DNA of 6,786 nt. Source: an uncultured Leucothrix sp. (GTDB lineage: Bacteria > Pseudomonadota > Gammaproteobacteria > Thiotrichales > Thiotrichaceae). The first letter of the stretch is position 1. Every line of letters starts with the position of its first letter. Made by a program: the position numbers and the translations under genes. Positions 6,157 to 6,786 of this stretch are shown here, in pieces. The DNA lies in the NCBI GenBank assembly GCA_938004025.1, contig CALKXC010000217.1, forward strand, positions 1-6,786, written 5' to 3'. A model generated the notes under the pieces. That model worked only from the letters and a program-made list of their open reading frames with translations, was not told the origin of the DNA and ran no database searches.

Positions 6157-6687
6157 ATGGCGCGGCTAAGCACTCCAAACACAAATGAACTTGATGAAGA
6201 TCAACAAGTTGTTTACGAAGCCATTGCTTCCGGCCCTAGAGGTGAAGTAGTTGGCCCTCTAGGCGTATGGCTACATCGTGCCGCCCTCGCAGATAAAGCC
6301 CAGCAGCTTGGCCAGTATTGCCGTTATGATAGCTCACTGGAGCCGCGCCTTTCTGAACTTGCAATTTTAGTGACCGCTAGAATCTGGGATGCAGGCTTTG
6401 AATGGGATTCTCATGAGCCGCCTGCTCGAGCAGCGGGTTTAGCCGATAACATTATCAATGCATTGGCTAAAGACAAAGAACCAGAATTTGACCAAGCCGA
6501 TGAATCAGTTGTTTATCGTGTTTCCCGCAGACTCAATATAGACCGTAAGCTTTCAGATGAACTTTACCAAGAAGCTGAGCAATTATTAGGAAAGGAGCGC
6601 CTCGTTGATCTGATAGGCGTACTTGGCTATTACGCGCTGATATCTATGACGATTAAGGCTTTTGAGGTAGACCCAATTAACGCATAG
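6157..6687 (+). CDS. Carboxymuconolactone decarboxylase (CMD)-family protein, AhpD-like, without CxxC
   Basis: Small all-helical protein of 176 residues with the CMD fold. Seen: 'SELAILVTARIWDAGFEWDS' (66-85) followed at once by His86 and 'EPPARAAGL' (87-95), the central signature with Glu67, Glu82, Trp83 and His86 in the usual proton-relay positions. The redox CxxC of AhpD is absent; only one Cys (55) is present, outside the motif, so a thiol peroxidase function is unlikely and a decarboxylase/lactone-type or unknown activity fits better. A second helical pair (about 145-170) completes the domain. The ATG at 6157 has a good AAGGA ribosome binding site (6145-6149). It is divergent from the deacylase-TPR-Mo enzyme operon. 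The substrate is unknown; no aromatic-degradation genes are nearby. Confidence 0.9.
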   Translation: MARLSTPNTNELDEDQQVVYEAIASGPRGEVVGPLGVWLHRAALADKAQQLGQYCRYDSSLEPRLSELAILVTARIWDAGFEWDSHEPPARAAGLADNIINALAKDKEPEFDQADESVVYRVSRRLNIDRKLSDELYQEAEQLLGKERLVDLIGVLGYYALISMTIKAFEVDPINA

Positions 6688-6786
6688 CCATGTTTAAAGT
6701 CTATAAAATGATCAAAAATCACACCAAATAAAGTCCAGTGTTCATATCCAGTCAACCTGTAGATTGCTTTAATCAAACCACCATAA

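Noticed and set aside
6630..6785. Minus-strand frame open for about 51 codons from the right window edge, ending at TAA (complement of 6630-6632) inside the CMD gene.
   Set aside because: It could be the tail of a convergent gene entering from the right, but it overlaps the CMD gene by 58 bp, this length can stay open by chance in AT-rich DNA, and I recognise no motif in it.
6688..6786. Right-end noncoding stretch, including a 13-codon ATG frame at 6690-6731 and a short TGAT...ATCA repeat near 6709.
   Set aside because: No ribosome binding site, no convincing stem with T-tract and no recognisable element. I see nothing supportable in these 99 bases.

Overview
The window looks like chromosome of a moderately AT-rich gammaproteobacterium, probably marine or environmental. 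This placement rests only on protein style and base composition; there is no rRNA or other marker gene. No insertion sequence, phage gene, CRISPR array, tRNA or rRNA is visible. Gene density is high, and no stretch longer than about 100 bases lacks a gene.

Left block (1-3166): an aldo/keto reductase cut by the window's left edge converges on a zinc-less medium-chain (quinone-oxidoreductase-like) dehydrogenase. That dehydrogenase is divergent from a TetR-family repressor gene. The 85 bp between the two starts carries two 15-bp palindromes, ACTTACACTGTAAGT and ACTTACACCGTAAGT, 32 bp apart and placed over both promoters. This is a typical autoregulated TetR switch controlling a reductase. Downstream of tetR, probably in the same transcript, is a hotdog-fold thioesterase of the THEM6-like type. 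Its natural N-terminus (ATG at 2685, with a good ribosome binding site) is out of frame with its body, so the gene appears broken by a one-base deletion or carries a sequencing error.

Right block (3208-6687): three minus-strand genes form a very tight operon, in the order ProXp-ala/YbaK-type aminoacyl-tRNA deacylase, TTC38-like TPR protein, and heme-less sulfite-oxidase-family molybdenum enzyme. The first two overlap by 4 bp (ATGA), and the last two are 7 bp apart with the ribosome binding site lying over the upstream stop codon. In the Mo enzyme, the position of the substrate-binding arginine of animal sulfite oxidase (human Arg160) is a cysteine, so sulfite may not be its substrate. Divergent from this operon is a carboxymuconolactone-decarboxylase (AhpD-like) protein without the peroxidase cysteine pair.

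The left block reads as a small inducible redox/detoxification cassette. The right operon is the least explained part: it translationally couples a tRNA-proofreading-type protein, a TPR protein of unknown function related to human TTC38, and a molybdopterin oxidoreductase of uncertain substrate.
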